The position numbers were made by a program, and so were the translations under genes. Below are positions 52,247-63,768 of a stretch of 64,000 nt of DNA, piece after piece. The DNA lies in assembly GCF_026210795.1 (NCBI RefSeq), contig NC_089433.1, positions 1,699,001-1,763,000 of the forward strand, in the 5' to 3' direction. The stretch is from Rhizophagus irregularis. Lineage: Eukaryota; Glomeromycota; Glomeromycetes; Glomerales; Glomeraceae. A model generated the notes under the pieces. It worked only from the letters and a program-made list of their open reading frames with translations, was not told the DNA's origin and made no database searches. Every line of letters starts with the position of its first letter. The first letter of the stretch is position 1.

Positions 52247-52321
52247 CAAACAAATAAAATTAATAATAATTTAAATTTCTCTCTTTTATTTTTATTATTA
52301 TTTTTTTTTTTTAAAAAAAAA
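49229..52321. other. 3-kb gene-free region with one decayed repeat copy
   Basis: No coding exon is supported. At about 50545-50740 lies a worn reverse copy of the array unit: 'gcatcccataatttcaaaat', 'gatttcattataaatatgat', a decayed 'ctgactgggttgattcac' and a header remnant 'ttagcgttttagtgg'. Just before 52322 lie (TAA)n and T/A homopolymer tracts (52216-52320), the probable 5' leader and promoter of the next gene. Confidence 0.5.
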
Positions 52322-54759
52322 ATGGCTACAACAATTATAACCACTATTGATCTCGTATCTTCACCATTAACTGTGGAAACATTAAAATTCCCAATTGAAT
52401 CAAATTTTCGTAAAGATTTATCAAAAACACAGAACATTTGTAAAAATGTATTGAAGATATTTCAAGAAGTGAAAAATAATAAGGATCTTATTGATATAAG
52501 TTTAAATATTATTCATTCCGGGAATGATTTACTTTCGGAAATTCAACAAATTGTTGATGGATCACAAAATTCTTCTGAAATTAAAAAAGAAATTGAAGAA
52601 TCTCCTGCTTTTCAAAATTATAATAATTGTATATCAAAATTTGAAACTTTTAATCATTCAAATCCAGCTGATGAGGTAATAATATCTTACGTCACTTATT
52701 ACAACGCATACTTATATAATAATATTTATTAACCCTCTCTCTCTTTCTTTTTCTCTTCTCTTTACCTCATTTAGGTTCGTCGCGACTTAACAAAATTAAA
52801 TGATGAATTGAAAGTATCAACTGATGAATTACGTGATATATTTATTAAATGGAAATCCGGTCGTGTGGGATGGAATGGAAAGATTAAAAAAAAGATTAAA
52901 GCATTTGCTAAGATGGCGAATATTAGGAAATCTGTTACAGCTTATGAAAAAGAAATAAAAATTTGTGAAATTAAATCAGATTTCGTTGAACCACTGGAAC
53001 CACCTGTTGTTGTTGGAAGTACTATAAAAGGAACTTACGTTTCTTCACTTGTTGCTATAAAAGCGGTTGGAACCTTTGAAAAAAGCGATCCAAAACTTCT
53101 TGACCTTAAAAAGGAAATTGATTTATTAAAAAGTTTTAGTAAATGTCATCATATACTTGATGTGTAAGTATAAGAAAAAGTGTGCTTAACAACACATATA
53201 AAAAGAATTAATTACTAAAATATTGATATATATATACATATATATATTTTTTAGTTATGGATTTATTCGTCGTGGTACAAATTGTAGTGTTATTTCACGA
53301 TGGGGAGAATACAATCTTAAAACTTATCTTTCAGAAAATTTAAAACTGGAAATGGTGAAAAAATTAACAATCGCGTATGGAATTGCTGATGCGTTGAGTT
53401 TTATTCATAAACAAAATATTTTACATTATGATATTAGAAGGTATGTTTTAATATCAATATATTTTTTTTTCTTTAATTTAATTATTTTATTTATATCCTT
53501 TTCTATTTTTTTTTTAGTGAAAACATTTTCTTGGACTCTCAATTAGAAGCAAAACTTTCTAATTTCCGTACCGTTAATGATTCACCAATTTTCATGAAAT
53601 CAATTACTAAGCAAACAGATTCAAGGTGGACTCCTCCTGAGAAATTTCGAGGTGAAAATTATACTGCTGCTAGTGAAATTTATAGGTAATTATTTATCTT
53701 TTTAAAAATAAATCTATATATTTATAATTTAGTAAATTTAACATCTTTTTCTTGTTTTTCTTGTTTAGTTTTTCTTTAGTTCTTTGGGAAATCATTAATC
53801 ATAAAATACCATATCATGATGATACAAATATTAATCAAATTAAAACCAAAGTTCTTATTGGAATAAATCCACAACCTGAAGCAACTGTTGGTACTCCAAT
53901 CGAATATCAAAATATAATGAAACAAGGATGGGATTTATCCTCAAAACAACGTCCTAATGTTGATTATATGTGTGATATATTAAAAAGATTAGTAACAATA
54001 GAAAAATATTGGCCAGATGAAATATCTAGAGTTACTGATGTTAATGATGTTAAGAATAATTTTCTTTCTCCAAATTCTGCAATTAGAGGTGATGATGCTT
54101 CTTCAATTCATACAAATTGTTCAACGGATGGTGATTATATCTCTCCTGCTGGTTTAACTATTACTGCACCAACACATCTTGAAAAACGTAAAGGCCTTGA
54201 TAAACTTAATCCTTTCCAAAAACAGTTGGATTTTGATGAAGCGATTAATTTACATAATGAAAAAAATTACAATAAAGCATGGAAAATATTTAAAGAAATT
54301 GAGAAAAGAAATCAATCTCCAGAAGCAAAATTTTGGGTAGGACTTTATTATCTTAAGGGTTATCATGATAAAGGAAGTAATGGTAAAGCAGATCCAAGAG
54401 CAAGTAAATATTTATATCAGGCTGCGAAAGAAGGTCATCCTGATGCTCAATATTGGTACTCTATTTCAATATTAAATTATGGTTTGATAGCTAAAGAACA
54501 AAAAGATGAAGAACAATTTAAAGTCGCAAACGATTTTTTACGTAAAGCTGCAGATCAAAATCATTATTATGCTTTGAAAAAATTAGGAAGTATTATAAGG
54601 AAAGGAGAATATGGTAATATTAGTAATACCAAACTTGGAAATGATATGATTAGAAGAGCTCGTACTCTAGTTTCTAAATCATCACTTGAAACTGGTGTTA
54701 GACCATCATTTGATATCAGACCATCCGATAAATTAGCACGCCATAGTACTGTTAATTAA
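52322..54759 (+). CDS. MLKL-like pseudokinase with C-terminal Sel1 repeats
   Basis: Five exons (52322-52675, ~52774-53165, ~53254-53441, ~53518-53686, 53768-54759) join in phase to about 697 residues. The first ~210 residues are helical and charged without a signal peptide, compatible with the four-helix plus brace N-terminus of MLKL-like proteins. A protein-kinase-like domain follows (~residues 210-480). The VAIK lysine is kept (LVAIKAVG), the catalytic loop reads HYDIRSEN (Asp and Asn kept, Lys to Arg), and the Mg-binding DFG is replaced by SNF (KLSNFRTV). The activation segment ends WTPPE, and LVLWEIINHKIPY and QRPNVDYMCDIL are typical of TKL kinases. The C-terminus has Sel1-type helical repeats (AKFWVGLYYLKG ... 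ASKYLYQAAKEGHPDAQYWY ... FLRKAADQNHYYALKKLG). Loss of DFG predicts a pseudokinase or very weak kinase. Membrane-acting cell-death or signalling roles are inferred from architecture only. Confidence 0.85.
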
Positions 54760-55711
54760 TAGTATATCAAAATATTTGAAATATTTATATTTTTAAAATA
54801 ATTTTATTATACATTATATTATATATTTAAATTATAACTTTATATATAAAAAAGTCAAAATAAATAAACGAATATCATATTTTTGCATAAAGTACACTTA
54901 TTATTCAATGATAATGCAATTGTTTAATTAATAATATGATGATATTATTTATTTTAATTTTAAGTGCATAAGAATGATTTCCTGTAATCCTGTTGATCTA
55001 ACCAAATACAACTAAAAATTTTTAATCGTCAGGCGATCTTGCTAATTTTATTTACACAGTTCCAAGTACATTTAATAAAATTATTTTTTCGAATTCTATA
55101 ATTAATTTTTTATATTTGATTAATAAATCTTTGTAATTACCGTAAACACATTTAATCACGTTGTAACTTGTTAAATGTTTCACTTAATTTTATTTTTTTT
55201 AGGAATACGCGATCCTTCCATTATACAAATTTTTTACAGTAATATCAGTAATATCCCAAGCATTAAATGATTGGTATAATTTGAATTATAATCCTCACTT
55301 TGTTATCATATTTCTAATAATATATTTTACGAATTCAAGGATCATGTGAAGAAATTCAGACATTAGTACATTCGATAAAACTCGGTATAATGTACTGTAG
55401 TATCTCACTAAATTTCTCTTGGCCGACATTTACGTTATATCTTCAAGGTCATTCAGAAAAATTCTACGAGAAATATAAGTAGAAGATTCATGTTATTTAT
55501 CAATTCGTATGTACAGTACAATATATTTCTTGTTGATTCGATCAAGCTATATTTTATTAAAAATAGTATGTGAAAACGTGACCGTTTACATTGGTCTAGT
55601 ATATGAAAAGAAATATTGAATTTACAAATATAAAAATTATATATATATGAGATAATGTTTTTTATAAATAAAGCAAAAGCAAAAAATAAAAATAAAAAAA
55701 TAAGCAAAATT
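54760..55711. other. intergenic AT-rich sequence
   Basis: This is the shared 3' flank of two convergent genes (pseudokinase plus, KH protein minus). An 84-aa minus-strand ORF (55453-55707) is hydrophobic by composition only and is not called. No RNA gene or repeat was recognised. Confidence 0.5.
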
Positions 55712-57336
55712 TTAAAGCAAAGTTGATATCATGTCTTGAACATAATTAAGTGTGTCAAAAACATTATTCATAAATGCTTCTGTATTATTTAAAGTGACAC
55801 TTTGAGCCCAAGTATGATGTTTCAAGGTGATCAATTTTTGAGTGGAGATTCTGTTGTTAATATCACAATGTTTGATAGTTGCGAATGTAATATGATAACT
55901 TTCATTCCTTTTTTAAAGTGAAAAATAAAGATTTAGTCAATAATTAAAAAAAAATCACCGAGAGATACAATTAATAAATGTTACCTGAAACTTTTCTTTT
56001 CTATAACTTGTCGAATTACGGCTTTTTGCATTAAAGTATCAGAAAAATCACTGGATTTAAACCACATTCCATCTCTTTCAGCAAAAGAATTAGAAAATTG
56101 AATATTATTAATGATCTCTTCAACTTTTGAACCTTCAGAAGAAAGATCATAATGGGTTTTAAGCGAAAATCTAAAGTCGGGTGCTTTTGATCCAGAAACA
56201 ATATCAAAATTCGCTAGAAAATTTTCAAATAAAAGAAAAAATTTTAAAAAATAAATAAAAGAAAAAATTTTTTAATTTAGTTAAAATTAAATAATATCTT
56301 ACCTAGACGGTTAATGCTGTGTGAATGATTTACTACTTTCCATTTATTTTCATCTTCATCCCAACGTAATTTCAATTTTCTCTTCTTATTTGTTGATGTT
56401 GGAGTATAGTAAATATATACGCATCCTTTTGTTTTGTCTTTAGAAGGTCGTTTATGATGAACTTTGAACCCAAATTTTTGTTGAAGTACTTTGAAATCTT
56501 CGTAAACTTGGGGTGAATCTTGTTGAAATTCAACATTAACAGTTTTACCATCACGATTTCCATTATCCTCACCAGTGCTTCCTCGACGACCTCTTCCTGA
56601 TAAGACATTAAATTTATACCAATCCCTTAAAGTAAAAGAATCCTTGGGATTATCCATTTCAAAAAATAGGACTTTGCCAAAAAATATTCTGGGCTTTAAA
56701 ATAATTTTTTCGGAAAAAAGGGAATCTGCGGATCTTTGCCTAAAATTTGATTTTAATTTTGATGACAATATATCTAAACAATCATCAAGTTTATCGAATG
56801 TGTTAAATTGGCAAGGAGTAATATGAAGATAATCTTCAATATTAACTTCATCAAGTTCATCAGGCTCATTGTATTCATCATCATCATCTTTTATAAATTT
56901 AACGAAGTAACGAGTTCTTCCATTTGACGACTCTTCATCGGCTTCGACAAATTTAAGTCTGTTATTATCAAAACTTGACTCAGACAAGATAAAATAACTG
57001 ACTGTTGGAATAAAAGAGGTTTTTTCAAGTGTATCTCTAATCAAGATTTTTGCTTCCTCACGTTGAGATGAATTTCCAAAAATTCTTATCATTGTGTTAG
57101 ATGGTTCACTATCAACACGAATTCTTGCGCCAGATTGATTCCTAAATTTTTTTTTTTTTAAAAAATATATATATATATATTAAATATAATGATAAAATGA
57201 TAAAAAAAAAAGTGATATATTAAAATTTTAATATTTACTCAAATTGCCTAACTTTTGAGGATCCCCTAGGTCCGGTAACAAAGGAAAGTCTTTCATTTTT
57301 GGTAATATCGAAAATTTCTTCATCCATGGACGTCAT
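55712..57336 (-). CDS. KH-domain protein, otherwise uncharacterised
   Basis: Four minus-strand exons (57336-57239, 57141-56303, 56213-55985, 55907-55712) total exactly 454 codons, giving 453 residues. The N-terminus (~residues 15-70) has a KH-like core: FVTGPRGSSKVRQFENQSG, with a GxxG loop (GPRG), followed by ARIRV and a second helix (SQREEAKILIRDTLEK). KH folds bind single-stranded RNA or DNA. A strongly acidic stretch follows (DDDDEYNEPDELDEVNIED, ~56860-56910), then a long mixed region with no domain I recognise and a C-terminus ending NYVQDMISTLL. The start at 57336 (MTSMDEE) is the first ATG before the KH core. There is no signal or membrane segment. Uncharacterised fungal KH proteins of similar layout exist; a role in RNA metabolism is an inference. 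Confidence 0.75.
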
Positions 57337-58012
57337 ATTTTTTTTTTTTATTTTGTGTGTAAAATTTGAAAGAATTTCTTCTTTTATGTAATCGTGTGAG
57401 AAATTTTAATTTGTTTTTTTTATAAATGAATATTATGAAAATCGTGCGAATTTGAATTTTTTGCTATCAAAATTCCCAAGTAATTATATATAAAAAAAAA
57501 AATACTTTTTTTAAGCAACAATAACACAGCCGCAGTGTTTAAGGGCGCAATCATATGATAACATTGTTAATAATAATTACCGAATACGGGAATGTTGATC
57601 ATATTTCCTGCAATTATTGAAACTTTATGTATTTTAATAAGTACTGTCTATGTACATCGGTTTTTGTTTGTCATATCTGATAAGATGACTCATGCAAAAT
57701 AATTACAATAATACCATTCGACGTAGTAAAAATGATTTTAAACAATAACACCTAATAAATGAGGGTACATGTAAATTTGGTATGATGATCAGATATATAT
57801 AATTTTGTTTTTGATTATGGGTTTTGATAACGGGCCGATCATTAACAAAATTAATTCTTTCTTTTCTTGAAGAAAAAAAAAAATAATATATACTTTTCAG
57901 GAGATCAGATTATGCATCAAAATGCATTAGATTACGCAAGTATACAACGTACACCTGATTATAAAATGTGTCATAAAAAAAATTAACCTATCAGTCTAAA
58001 ACATTAAAAGTC
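57337..58012. other. divergent intergenic region
   Basis: It separates the KH-protein gene (minus) from the secreted protein gene (plus), so it probably holds both promoters. No CACGTG box or other clear motif stands out, and the sequence is AT-rich with A/T tracts. Confidence 0.45.
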
Positions 58013-58570
58013 ATGATCGTTGAATACCCAAGATTCCGTACATCGATAATAATGATTTTCATTGTTATGATTAGTATTAGCATCGTTGTCATTCCTGTCG
58101 AATTAGGAGAAGCTTGTGTATTTTATAAACAATTTTCCCTTGTATCTATAGAAATAGGACACATTGGTTGGGGTTTGCAAATAAGTGGCACCAGCACTTA
58201 TGTTTATGGTTCAACCGATGGTCAAGAAACTTTACATATACCTAAAGGTCAACCAAATGGCTACTGGAAGGACCAAGGAAGTTATGAGAGTATGATTAAT
58301 GTTTTTAAATCTAAAGATTATATTAGTTACAATTGTGAAAAAGTAGAAAACAATAATGTTAATGCAGCATACATTAAAATGGCGGAGATAAAAGCGAACG
58401 GCTATGATGTTATTGGCAATAATTGCCTTGACCATACAATCGCCATTTTGATTTCATATAATGCAAAAGGGTTTCCAACAGAGTTTCTACCTAAAGATTG
58501 GTTCAGTGATTTGGGCACCGATGGCAACAATAATGGAGGAAGCTGGTCACCAGAATTCATAGGACTTTGA
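58013..58570 (+). CDS. secreted protein with LRAT/NlpC-P60-like His...Cys pattern
   Basis: A single 185-codon ORF has an ATG at 58013. The N-terminus carries a long hydrophobic signal or anchor (TSIIMIFIVMISISIVVIPV), and the mature part would start near GEACVFYKQ. GHIGWGLQISGTSTYVYGST, then YISYNCEKV, then GYDVIGNNCLDHTIAIL follow the order His, then 'NC' at the start of a helix. That order is seen in circularly permuted papain-fold proteins (LRAT, HRASLS, DUF778-type NlpC/P60). His in GHIGW and Cys in NNCLDH would be the catalytic pair. This is a fold-level inference and no substrate can be named. It has no intron, unlike most neighbours, which together with the fold leaves bacterial ancestry possible. 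A secreted or cell-wall-facing enzyme is the working guess. Confidence 0.65.
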   Translation: MIVEYPRFRTSIIMIFIVMISISIVVIPVELGEACVFYKQFSLVSIEIGHIGWGLQISGTSTYVYGSTDGQETLHIPKGQPNGYWKDQGSYESMINVFKSKDYISYNCEKVENNNVNAAYIKMAEIKANGYDVIGNNCLDHTIAILISYNAKGFPTEFLPKDWFSDLGTDGNNNGGSWSPEFIGL

Positions 58571-59792
58571 TGAGGCCATGAGTGATTTGTGAAATCTAAA
58601 GATAGATAGAATATAGATAATCGTAACCATAGTGCAGGTCAACTATGGATATCATTTAAATAATAAATTATTCCTTAATTTTCTTCCATATATACAATGA
58701 GTTTGACACTAGAACATATGGTGAGATGACTAACAAAAACATGAATTAACATCATTTTTATTGACAGCCTTAATAAAATATATAGGTTACTTTTCGATAG
58801 AATTTATTTTGAAAAGAATGGTATAAGAACAAAAACCAAAAAAAAAATAATTATAAGGAAATTAATTTTACACAAAGACACAAAAAAAACGAAATTACTG
58901 CGTCGTCAGTTACCTGTTACCACATTAAATTTTTGACATGACCAGATCTAAGTATCTGTACAAATTTTCTTTAAATGGTAAGCTGAAATTGTTTATATAG
59001 TTGCTGCGGCGCGCAATTATTTTGTTAGGGGTTAATATTTGGTTAGTGTATTAATTTCATCAAAGTGCACAAAATTCTTTCATGTTTCGTTATTAATATG
59101 AATTTTTTCCTTATTATTATTAAGATGAGTGGCCATTTTAGTGCAAATAATGAAGGAGAAGTTACATATTAAAGTAACTATCACTAAAAATAAAGTGATA
59201 TTATAGAAATGAAAATGTATCCTTTTATAATTGGGTAAAAGATAAATGGAAATGATAAATTTTATCAATATTCTAATCTTATATTATTCAATTTATCAAA
59301 CAATTTATGATCGATCACAACTACATTTGTATTCGAAATCGATTATCTAATATATGTAATTTATTATCAAGTTGCGAAAATTTATTGTTGCCGAAAAAAG
59401 AAAATATATCGAATTCTTCAGTTACATAAATAAAGACATATGCGATTGTCGTTTGTTTGTTAATTGAGAATATTCATTATATTCGACATGTAATGCTGGC
59501 CCAATTGATTAATTTAATGATTGAAAAAAAAAATCTTTTTTTTTTTCATTCTCCGTTTATCGTTATTTTAAATTAATTTTTATATTATGTAATTAAATGA
59601 AAATATTTATCACTCTCATAATATTCATATTTCTTATAAAACCCTACCTCGAAAGTTTTTAATTTCAACGTTTCTATTTGACAAAACATTTCAAAATTCA
59701 ATATTATCAAATTCCAAACATATTTATCTAAATTAAATCTTTCATTTTTAGAAATATTTTTTCATACATTGATTTTTTTTTCGTTTATAAAT
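58571..59792. other. intergenic AT-rich sequence
   Basis: No supported gene. A 62-aa minus-strand ORF (59080-59268) has no features, and A/T tracts are frequent. The last ~100 bp before 59793 are pyrimidine-rich, as in other leaders in the window. Confidence 0.45.
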
Positions 59793-60266
59793 ATGAGATC
59801 ATTCCTCATTATTACTCTCTTTTTTACTATTAAAGTAATTGAAAGTTTTTCATTATCTGGAAAGAATGATCTTACTTATCATGCAAATTATAACAATGAG
59901 CATCATTCATGGAATCAAGCTAATATAAACTTAAAAAGTCGTCACCATTCTCTAGAATCTCGTAAAGAAACAACCGGTTGCATCGCAACCACTACCGTCT
60001 ACATCACAACTACCGACACTGGAACATACTTAACCACCACCGAAATCCCCTACACCACCACCAAAACCAAAACCAAAACCAAAATCAACACTGGCACCTA
60101 CTTAACCACCACCGAAATCCCATACATCACCACCAAAACCAAAACCAAAATCAAAACCAAAACCAAAACCAACACTGGCACCTACTTAACCACCATCGAA
60201 ATCCCCTACACCACCACCAAAACCAACACTGGCATCTACTGCTACACCGGCTTGCCTGGTACTTGA
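59793..60266 (+). CDS. secreted Thr-rich tandem-repeat protein
   Basis: The ATG at 59793 opens 157 residues with a signal peptide (MRSFLIITLFFTIKVIESFS). About 50 polar residues follow, then an imperfect repeat NTGTYLTT(T/I)EIPY(T/I)TTKT present three full times, plus a first copy beginning DTGTYL and a last partial copy NTGIYCYTG. (KT)n spacers of varying length separate the copies and are encoded by ACCAAA hexamers. Heavy Thr content suggests O-glycosylation and a cell-wall or surface role, as in mucin-like fungal wall proteins. The CCAAAA minisatellite can slip, so copy number may vary between nuclei or isolates. The same tract is open in another frame (His/Asn-rich), which I read as a by-product. 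No GPI signal is visible at the stop. Confidence 0.65.
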   Translation: MRSFLIITLFFTIKVIESFSLSGKNDLTYHANYNNEHHSWNQANINLKSRHHSLESRKETTGCIATTTVYITTTDTGTYLTTTEIPYTTTKTKTKTKINTGTYLTTTEIPYITTKTKTKIKTKTKTNTGTYLTTIEIPYTTTKTNTGIYCYTGLPGT

Positions 60267-60420
60267 CCATCACCAATACCATTTAAATCACCACCACTAC
60301 CACCACCATCTACACCATCTACATCACCATCACCTACACTATACCATCAACACCACTATAAAAAAGTATTGCCTTCTCGATTAGCAGTGAGGTAGGTGGT
60401 AGAGGTGGTGGTCGTGTGGC
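60267..60420 (+). repeat. CCA-rich minisatellite continuing past the Thr-rich ORF
   Basis: After the stop, ACCACC/ATCACC-type repeats continue to about 60355, followed by 'gaggtaggtggtagaggtgg' on the same strand (~60389-60408), which is the complementary purine-rich version. The protein-coding repeat may once have extended further, or the tract is a mutable simple-sequence block. Confidence 0.55.
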
Positions 60421-60696
60421 TAGTGTAAATTATGTAATTAGTACATTTTCTTTCACTACATTTATATATATATATATATTTACATTGTTACATATTAGAC
60501 TGTATAATTTTAACGTTTTAGATTTTATATATGTGTATCTTAGATTTAATAAAATAAATTTTCATTTTATTCTACGTATAAATGCAATAAACGTCAAATT
60601 TGAATAAGTCCTTTCTAATTCGGTAACTTGGAAGATTTTAACAATACTTTATTATAAAATTATGAAAAAAATTGCAGCAAATGATATATATATGAT

Positions 60697-60785
60697 CGAT
60701 ACCGATTTTATACCGACTGATGACTACATACCGATTTACACCGATTGTACCGATTATACGCATACCGATTCATACCGATTTCCGC
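60697..60785. repeat. short-spaced ACCGATT repeats
   Basis: ATACCGATT or ACCGATT recurs at least seven times in about 90 bp (60699-60785) with irregular 2-12-nt spacing, in one orientation. It lies in the 3' flank of the Thr-rich gene and upstream of the P450 3' end. The rest of 60420-61441 shows no supported gene. Confidence 0.6.
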
Positions 60786-61441
60786 TGTATCTATTTATTA
60801 AACGTATGACCTAAATTGTCTGCACAAGGTATTTAACGTGAATTACCGTTTCTATAATTATTTACATTTCAAATTTTGAGAAATTCTCTTTTCACTGTGT
60901 ATATCTTATAAAAAAAAGAAAGCATTCACGTTTTAACTACTGGATAACAAAGTGTTACTCTTGTATACATCAGGAAATTTTTTCAGATGATATAGCGATA
61001 TATATCACTTTATCGATTTTTATCGCCATAAAAATAATAAAATACCGATAATTAACGAAATATGATAATTAACAATAATTATCTACCGATAAATTGCATC
61101 ATCCGCAGATATTGATAACTATATCTTTCGTAGAAAAAATTGAATTCTTAAATCCTTTAATAAAAAACAAAAGCAAATATCCAATTTGGAAGAATAAAAA
61201 TGGCCAGTAGATTTCACGAAGAAATGCTGACTCAGAATTAAATAAGATTGAATATAAAACATAGCATTAATAAAAAATTATTACTTTAATAATATTTTAT
61301 TTTATTTGAAAAAAACTCATTAGGAGAGATAATACAGTAATTTAAAAAGGCATATCGTATGTTAGTGATCGAAAAATATAAAAAGCTCAGTGTTATTAGA
61401 TGAAATAGAAAAAAAATATATTATATTGTTGAACTAACATT

Positions 61442-63768
61442 TTACTCTATTTTCAAAAACTAAGCTACTTTGAGAAGGTATTGTAATTGGCCCAATATAT
61501 ATTTTTTTTTCAATTTTTCCACTTTTTGTTGAAATTTTGTATTTCATAATAAGCTTATGTAACAACAATTTCGTTTCAGTAATTGCAAAAAATCGACTGA
61601 TAAAAAAGAGAGAAAGATTGTATTAATTATAGGCAAAATTTAGATAAAATATTTGTTCATAAAATAATTTACCCAGGACATGCATGTCTGCCACCACCGA
61701 AAACAATATAAGAACGATCAACTTTTGTCGCAGGAGATTTTGCATTTACAAATCGAAATGGTTTAAATTCTTCAGCATCATCACCATAACATTCTTTTGC
61801 CTTTAACATATCATCGGCACACATAAGTACCTTACGTCCTGTACACAAAAAAGATTAGATGATAATAATACGCTTTTAATTTTATAAAAAAATTTTATTA
61901 TTTTACCTTTTAGAATTGTATAACCATTGGAGAAAGTGTAACTTTTCGATATCATGTAATGAGGCAAAGCAACTGAATAAAAATTAAATATAGTATTTCA
62001 ACAATTATGATATAATATGTATGAAGAGTTAAAGTATGCTTGCTTACGTATGTTATCACTGTGTCTTAATGATTCTTTAATAAAGCTATCTAATTTTTCC
62101 ATTTTTTGAATTTCGAGGATAGTTATTGTTCCATTACATTCTTTATTAATTGTTAATGCTTCTTCGTATAACTCATTTAATACTTCTGGTCTTCCTGCCA
62201 AATCTAAAATAATATAAATTATTAAAAAACTTTACATACTTACATAAATATCATCTTAAAAATTATATGGTTACCATATAATGCGTCAACAACTGTTCTG
62301 CTAGTTGTGTTTATTGAGGCAAAAACCAAAACAAGTAGATTTTCAATATGATAAGACAAATTTTCGGGGATTGTATAATCAAAATTCGGTTGATTCATAT
62401 AATATTCCAACAAATCATTCTAATATAGACATCATGGAATCAAATTAGTATAAAAATAAAATAAAATCATTAAACTACAATATTACTTACATAAGGTTTA
62501 TAATTGTTACCAAGTATTGTTTTTTCCTTTAAACGTTTTTCGATTACTGGTCTTAACCGATTCATTGCGACTTCTCGATGACGCGACACTGGATTCCATC
62601 CAAATTTCATAGGTAAACTAATAGATGAAAATTAGTATTAGTTAAAGAAAAACCTTATCTTTATAATGTATAAATTTCGGAAATGACGGCAAAAGTAACA
62701 TCTCACGTGATTACGATTTCGTGTAGTTTCGGGTGAATGAAAGATAAAATTGGTGGAATCATTAATAATGAACCCACATCAAAAGCAAAGCTTCCAAATG
62801 ACTTTATTAAATCTTCATGAATTGCAGCTTCCTAATATATGTTAATGTTTTATTGTTAATAACCTTTAAAGAATAATTTCACATAATTTATAAATAAATC
62901 TCATATAATTACTGACTTCCCCGGCAAATATGTTCGTAATTGATAAAGCAACGATATTATTTAACGTAATCCAAGTGTTATCAACTATCTTGGGATCTAA
63001 TATTTAATAAATATAAGAACAAGTGGTGATTAAGTAGACAAATGTAATAGGTGACATACCATTACAATCTCCAATCCACTTATCCATTCCCTTCATGAGA
63101 TACTTTTGTACGATGTTTGTATTTAATGCGAGTTTACCAGAAACTTGTTCTCTTGTAGTTTTAGCATGAAATATGTTACTTTCTTTGGTTATACCGGCAT
63201 TATAAGTAAAAAGTCGATGAAAAGGGAGAAGCTACCACGCCAAATAATAATAATTAATATTTGGTTGGTTAAATGTGGCATGATTTATTTAATAGTTAAT
63301 TTTAAATAATTACCTCATTTATTGCTGATGAAAAGTCAAAGTCATCGGAATTTCTAAACACTTCAGTCAATGAATCCCTTGAAACAACTGTCATCACATG
63401 TCCGAATACATAAATTGAAAAACAATCACCATACTAATAAACGAATATACGTATATGTCAAAAAAATTATTTTTCTTTTTCTTTTTTTCAAAAAAGATTA
63501 AAATATCTAAAGATTACCTGTTCTTTACATTCTTTAATGAATTTTTTTGGATTAAATAAATAATTATACGTATGTCCAAGAATTGGAATTGTATAAGGCA
63601 CAAATGGAGGTTCGTTCTATAAATTAAGGGTAAGCAAAGTTTAACAGAAATTAATTTGCTATCATAATTACGAACTCATTTACTTACTTTGCCTATACGA
63701 GGACGTTTTATGATATATAAAATTATCATAAAAATAACAAATATTTGAAACATTGAAACTTCAAACAT
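61442..63768 (-). CDS. cytochrome P450 monooxygenase
   Basis: About eleven minus-strand exons join in phase from the ATG at 63768 to the stop at 61442-61444, giving roughly 500 residues, the normal P450 length. An N-terminal membrane anchor (FQIFVIFMIILYIIKR) is followed by the usual Pro-rich hinge (NEPPFVPYTIPILGH). Other landmarks are the I-helix segment FASINTTSRTV (~62310-62340), the K-helix ExxR in IKESLRHS (~62060), a meander with FKPFRFVN, and the haem-binding loop FGGGRHACPG (~61680-61715) with its axial Cys. The exon after the Cys loop (~61590-61442) supplies the L helix and C-terminus. The enzyme is haem- and NADPH-reductase-dependent and sits in the ER. The substrate and CYP family cannot be assigned. 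The I-helix has Asn where an acidic residue normally precedes the conserved Thr. Confidence 0.9.

Noticed and set aside
59978-60286. 102-aa His/Asn-rich ORF
   Set aside because: It is an alternative frame of the Thr-rich minisatellite gene; only the other frame has a signal peptide.
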